Assembly (NCBI GenBank): GCA_009741485.1
Contig: CM019218.1
Coordinates: forward strand, 50,343,183 to 50,407,182
Source: Malurus cyaneus samueli
Lineage: Eukaryota > Chordata > Aves > Passeriformes > Maluridae
DNA length: 64,000 nt
Direction: 5' to 3'
A model generated the notes under the pieces. It saw only the letters and a list, made by a program, of their open reading frames with translations, made no database searches and had not been told where the DNA came from. A program made the translations under genes and the position numbers. Position 1 is the stretch's first letter; each line of letters begins with the position of its first letter. Shown one piece after another: positions 58,987 through 64,000 of the stretch.

Positions 58987-59020
<34 letters not shown>
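58987..59020. repeat. (AC)n microsatellite
   Basis: About 16 perfect AC dinucleotides. Confidence 0.97.
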
Positions 59021-59023
<3 letters not shown>

Positions 59024-62000
59024 TTTTTGAGTGTGGAGTGGGGATATAGCCAAAGACTTGAGATCAGCCTTTACTGGGGAGTCTCTCTGATCCCACAAGA
59101 CTGGAAGTGCAGAACATCAACCTCTCCCCTTCCATCTCTGTAATTCCCAAGCATCCTTAAAATTTGGGAGTATTTTACCATGGTTGGTAAAATTAAAAAA
59201 AAAGAAAAAGAAAAATCTCCAGGGTGTGCCTGCCTGGAGAAAGCAATTCTGAGGAGCTTTTTAATATTTTTCTTATTGAAACCAGTTGAAGATGAAACCT
59301 GTTGAAAAAAATTGCCTGTTTTGAGATGCATTCATAGAAACAGAGTTCCCCTTGGGAAATTTGAAACGCATAGAAGGTATTCTCCGAATTCTGAGTTACA
59401 ATTAAGAAAAACACTTGTGTTGCAGCTTTAGGTGCGAGTTGGGAGTGGCAAATTAAAAGCATCTCCCACCTGAAATCTGAAGTTTTTCTGGTGTTCCGTT
59501 GTGATTTGCTGCTGGATCACGATGCAGGGTTTTTAGCAGCCTGCTTTTATGGACACAAAACGAACTTTCATCCTCACTTGACTTCAGTTTCGTGCTCTGT
59601 GCCACGCTTTGATGTCTGTGGTCTGGTTGGGCGTGCTTTCTCTAAACCACAGGCAGTTAAAAGGATTACAGAGATGCTGCTCTCATTAGTGCTCTTAAAG
59701 GCTTGGCCAGATCAGCAGCTCTGCTGTGCCATGATGTGCCCACAGTTGTGTAACTGATGCTCCAACACAGAATGGAGATCTGTGCTGGCACAGAACCTTC
59801 TCCTGGGCACTCTGTGGGCACAAGGGCAGCTCCTGGCCTTGGCAGAAGCTGCCAGAAAAGCTGGAGGCTCCAGGAAGGTCCTTTTCTTGGTGTCACCATC
59901 ATGTCCTGTGGGCTCCCTGGGACAGGAGCTGCCCTTCCCATGACTTTTTTGGGATGTGGCCAATGTTGCCATTCCCATAGGTGTGGGTTCTGTCCCAGAT
60001 CCCATGGATGTGCTGGGAAAAGCTGCTCCTGTAGCTCCTGTGGATCCATCGCTGAGCACATTCCTGCATTTCTCAGTTCTTTGTGTTGGTCCTCAGCTCC
60101 TGAATGGCTTTGTCTGTGTCAGGAGACAACACAAGGAACCTGGGAGTCTCCTTCCCCCTTGGATCCTCCCTGGATCCTCCTTGGATCCCAGACTCTGGAA
60201 GCTCTGGCAGGGAGGAATGGCTCAGGTGAGAAGATTTTTTCCATCTTTTTTCCATCCCTTTAAGTGGGGTTGGCAATGACAGGCAGGCTTTTCTTAATGC
60301 TGCATTGGAGAGTCTCAATCCAAATTTCCAGGTGGGAAACGATTCCTGCTTCTCACTTCCAGCAGCCTCAGGAGGGGTAAAAGGAAAACCAAAACTCCCT
60401 TTAGGCTGAGTTTTGTGTGCAGCAGCAGATGGGGGACAGGAAATGTGAGTGACTGAAAATATTTCAGCTGTTTTGCACAAGTGTGGGACAAAAAGCAGAA
60501 TTTGAGCTGAGCTGTGTCATTAATTGGGAATAAAAGGGAAGATTTGGTGATGGAGCTGTGGGTGCTGTGGAAGAAGGAAAATGAATATTTGTGCTCGTGG
60601 TTGTTTCAGGTCGTACACACTTGAGGTGTGGGATAGAAACAAGTGGAAAAATGGGTATTTTGGGTCCTGTAAAGTGCAACAAAAGGAGCTTGAAAGCCCA
60701 CTCGTGTTACCTGCAGCTCTGGGAAAATGGCTCATCATTTCTTGTGGTGTTTTAGATTGATTCTTCTTGGATTTCTTCATGGAAGTACCAATATCCACAG
60801 GAGCATCTGGGGTGGTTGTTGTAGTTTGTGGGGTGCTCAGTTGTTCTTTTTTCAAGACCTGAAGCATTACTGTGTTCCTGTAGCTAATGCTGAGGGCAGG
60901 GTTTTGGTGACTCTGCTCTGCAGGGCAGAAAGGAGCTGCTGTACAAAGGATTTCAGACCCTCAGTGCAGGATTTCACGTGATGTGCTCAGAACTTCCTGA
61001 AAGAAACTTCCCCTTTTCTCAGCTCTTTGCTTCAGTGCTGCTCTTGACCTCTGGAGCAGCAATTTCCAGCTCCAAAATAATGTGAAACCATCTCTGAGAA
61101 TATAGGAAATCTTGGTGGTGATAATTAGGATTGAGAGAGATCATAAACCTTCATAATTTCTGTGAATGTGTCTTATTTTAATTCAGCTTATTTGAAAAAT
61201 GCATAACAGTTATTAATTGTTATAAAAATTAATTAAACAGTAATTTTTACTGTATGCCAATGCTTTTTGGAAAGCAAAGTTACAGTGGGAGTGTTTGTAC
61301 CAGGACTGATGTGTTAGATTTTTTTGATGCAGAAAAACAAAGTAGCAACCTCTGCTGGAGTACAAGTAGGATGATACTTTCATATTTACTTTTATTTTCT
61401 TATATTAGATCTCTTTTGATTGAAACTCTCAGTGAAACCTCATTTTTCTCCAAGGTTATATAAACACTTGAGCCTTAGTTTGTCCTAAAATATGTTCTCA
61501 TTACATTTTTGCAATAAACTTCGTTAGCTTACAAATTATCTCAGATTTTGACAGGTAAGGATTTCTTTCTTTCATGTAAATGCTATTTCAGTGTGATTTC
61601 CTCTACTTTTCCTCACAAAATCAGCCACATCTGTATCTTTTCACTCCATTCAGTTTCTAGGACAAATAGTGCAGCAGTAATTTGGTTTTTATTTGATTAA
61701 AAGACCAGGATATGAGATTTTTAGTGGCTCACAGATTATTGGAAAGCTACTGTTGAAAATAAAAGGTGTTGAGATGGGAAAAAGGAGTGTAATGTGCTAA
61801 ATGAGATTTGCAAAGCCTTGTTTTTGGGTTGGGGGCTCTGCAGGTGGGGGAACAAACCTTGTATTGGTATTTGAAGGTGCCAAAATTGGGTGTTTGATTG
61901 ATTGTTGGATCCAGATCTGGGACTGACACAGGACAAGGTGGAATCACCCCTGCTCAGGATCCAGCCTGGGAGCTGTCACTTGTATCAAAAAATTCTATTT

Positions 62001-62292
62001 TATTCAAGTTTTCATTGCTTTGCCTGTTTTAAAACCAACCCAAAAGTTGCCTTGCAGGAAGGGGTTTGCATCTGTAAAATTTGACTTGGTGTTGTCTGAA
62101 GATTATAGATCTTGGCCTTCTTCTGTCCTTTGATTTTCTTTGAAATATTTTGTGTGTTTGACCCAAGACAGCACCAAAAATCAGATTTGGCAGTGCTCTG
62201 AATTGAGTGGTTTTAGCGGTAAATATCTGAAATTTTTTTTTCTGGAAATATATACCCATCAGTTGCTAGATGGCTTTCAACTGCTATTCCCT

Positions 62293-62496
62293 GCAGAATT
62301 TTTAAGAAAATCTCAAAGTTCTGAATGTGGGGAAGGTTTCACTGTGTATTGAAAACTCTGGTGCGTGGAGCTGCTGCAGTAGTGGTTATTTTGTGCAGAA
62401 TTTTTAAGAAAATCTCAAAATTCTGAATGTGGGAAAGGTTTCACTGTGTATTGAAAACTCTGGTTTGTGGAGCTGCTGCAAAAGTGGTTATTTTGT
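62293..62496. repeat. 102-bp tandem duplication
   Basis: Two adjacent copies sharing GCAGAATTTTTAAGAAAATC, GGTTTCACTGTGTATTGAAA and GTGGAGCTGCTGCA, differing at few positions. Confidence 0.92.
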
Positions 62497-62512
62497 GAAG
62501 AACGTGCTATTG

Positions 62513-62833
62513 ACTCCTGCTCAACTTGGTCTCCATTTATTTTAATTTTATAATTAAAATTAAACATTTTATTTCAGGCTATTAAACCTTTAAACATTTC
62601 ATTTTAAACTTTAAACTTTTGGGGGTATTAAGTGAACTCAAAGTTACTTTTTTTATACTTGTGGTTTACACTTTCAGTACTCTTGAATGTTAAAGCAGCT
62701 AAAGAATTACGAAAGATTTCTGTGCTGCAGATCAGAGATGTAAAAAGAGTTGGAAAATAGGAATTTTTGTATGTAAGTGGAGATATTTAAGAACACAAGT
62801 TTTTGGGGTCAATGTTTGAATCAACTGAATAAA
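62513..62833. mobile_element. Half-copy of the foldback element
   Basis: Matches the right arm of the element at 57697-58285: TCCTGCTCAACTTGG, GGTATTAAGTGAACTCAAAG, GTGGTTTACACTTTCAG, AAAGATTTCTGTGCTGCAGA and the end TGAATCAACTGAAT. About 85 bp of AT-rich sequence is inserted after TTGGTCTCCAT. No opposing arm is nearby. Confidence 0.82.
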
Positions 62834-62915
62834 CCGAATTAACTGAATAAACCGAATTAACTGAATAAACTGAACTAACTGAATAAACTGAATAAACTGA
62901 ATATTTTTATTCAGT
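62822..62915. repeat. ACTGAATAAACCGAATTA tandem repeat at the element end
   Basis: About eight 9-10 bp units alternate AACTGAATA and AACCGAATT, followed by an inverted ATTCAGTTTATT. The array starts exactly where the half foldback copy ends with AACTGAAT. Confidence 0.88.
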
Positions 62916-63644
62916 TTATTTTGAGATGGGTTTGGGTTTGACAAGAAAGGGAATTTTTCGTTGGATTATTGTCACCCTGCAGTGAATCTCCTGTGTTCTG
63001 AAGCCATCATTAATTTCAGCACTTGAAAAAAAATTAATACTACTCCACTCCTAATGTAATTAATCTCCCCGAAACAAGTCCTGCTGTCCTAATTGAATTC
63101 CCACCATTTAATTACACTTCTCCAAGTTGTTTCAGTGTATAAAAATACCCGATGGCTTGGAAAGCTTCTTGAAGATTATCCTCTCAGTAAATTGTATAAA
63201 AATTTGATTTAAGATCAAATGACACTTCTGTGAAGTGGGAGCCACTACCTGAGTTATAAATAGGATTTCAAACCTTTATGGGGGTTTTGAAATGTCAGTT
63301 GGGCTCGTGTTGTAACTTTTTTGCAGCTCTGCTGAGGATTTAAAACTAATTTAGTGATTATAAATGATACCAAAACAGGGTGCTGGTGTTTTATTGCTTC
63401 ATCTGCCTCCTTGAGCTCGTGGAAATGGGTTTTATTCGAAATCTTCCTTTGTTGGAGCTGGGAAAACACCGGGGTTTGGTACTGCAGTGGTGTTTTTAGG
63501 AACTGAAGGGTTTTAGGAACTGAATTTTTAGGGTCACTGAAGTCACCCCAGGTGTTTGGGCACACCCCTCTTAATGCTTGTCTTGAGACTGGCTGGACCA
63601 CAGGCTGTTCTAAAAAATAATTAATAAATTTATTGAGATTTGTG

Positions 63645-64000
63645 GTCTAAACAGAGCAGGGCAAAAAATTAAATGTTTAGAGAGGAACAGTTGTTTTCTA
63701 AGAATATGTATTGTTTGGGGAAGAAATAAGTAGAAAAACTGAGTATTTTTCTAAGAATATGTATTGTTTGGGAAAGAAATAAGTGGAAAAAACTGAGTAT
63801 GATGTGGAAATCATCACAACTAGGTGATAATAAATACAATAATTAGAAAATAAAAAAAGTGTCTGGAGTTTTGCTGTCTAAAATGAGCAGCGTAAAAAAT
63901 CTAAATGTTTAGGGAGGACAGATGATTTTCTAAAAATATGTTTTGGGGAAGAAATAGTAGGAAAAACTGAGTATGATGTAGAAATCATCACAACTAGGTG
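63645..64000. repeat. 231-bp tandem repeat reaching the window end
   Basis: GTCTAAA..AGCAG, AAATGTTTAG(A/G)GAGGA, GGGGAAGAAATA, AACTGAGTATGATGT and ATCATCACAACTAGGTG recur about 231 bp apart. Inside the first unit a 50-bp piece (TTTCTAAGAATATGTATTG...) is itself doubled. The second copy is cut by the window end. Confidence 0.88.

Larger units (their letters stand above)
52825..64000 (+). other. TRIM33 intron 1 (continues past the window)
   Basis: No sequence coding for the next TRIM33 exon (RCPVCRQECRQIDLVDNYF) is found to the end of the window, in keeping with the long first intron of this gene. It contains CR1 fragments at 53095, 54175 and 54600, a foldback element at 57697, simple repeats and tandem duplications. 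59100-62280 shows nothing recognisable. Confidence 0.7.

Noticed and set aside
53000..64000. Further TRIM33 exons
   Set aside because: Searched for the RING end and B-box coding segments by eye in the forward frames; none found, so this is intron 1.

Overview
The window is vertebrate nuclear DNA, most likely from a bird and possibly a songbird. It holds five genes, all on the + strand, in the order NRAS (5' part missing), AMPD1 (complete), DENND2C (complete coding region), BCAS2 (complete span, damaged 5' half) and TRIM33 (first exon only). This is the conserved order known from human 1p13 and avian genomes. The avian call rests on about twenty CR1 LINE 3'-end fragments in both orientations, compact introns, CpG-rich promoters and the proteins themselves. 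No bacterial, organellar or CRISPR content is visible.

Layout. 1-4530 (or to about 7710): NRAS coding exons 3-5, plus a 3'UTR interrupted by one intron; the exon for residues 1-37 is absent. 4530-10600: intergenic DNA with CR1 fragments. 10821-21022: AMPD1 in 15 coding exons whose lengths sum to 736 codons including stop, with a likely muscle-type promoter just upstream. 21130-21800: a CpG island with four imperfect copies of a GC-box/TGAGTGA/CCAAT module, probably the DENND2C promoter, followed by about 6 kb of 5' intron. 27780-46629: DENND2C in 18 coding exons summing to 927 codons including stop. 46770-47090: a minisatellite rich in ATCGAT. 47100-50916: BCAS2; exons 4-7 are clean, while exons 1-3 in the CpG island carry indels. 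51105-52080: a minisatellite of about 20 bp units. 52080-52990: the TRIM33 CpG island with a perfect CRE and exon 1, also indel-ridden. 52825-64000: TRIM33 intron 1.

The genes are not functionally linked. NRAS is a signalling GTPase, AMPD1 a muscle purine-cycle enzyme, DENND2C a Rab GEF, BCAS2 a spliceosome NTC/Prp19-complex subunit and TRIM33 a chromatin-reading E3 ligase. The neighbourhood is simply syntenic.

The most unusual items are a foldback element of about 590 bp in TRIM33 intron 1 with a half-copy 4 kb downstream, whose terminus seems to have seeded a tandem repeat; an AMPD1 intronic minisatellite that copies the end of the preceding exon across its splice donor; the modular promoter before DENND2C; a 250 bp duplication within DENND2C; and indel clusters confined to GC-rich first exons, which look like sequence-quality errors rather than gene decay.
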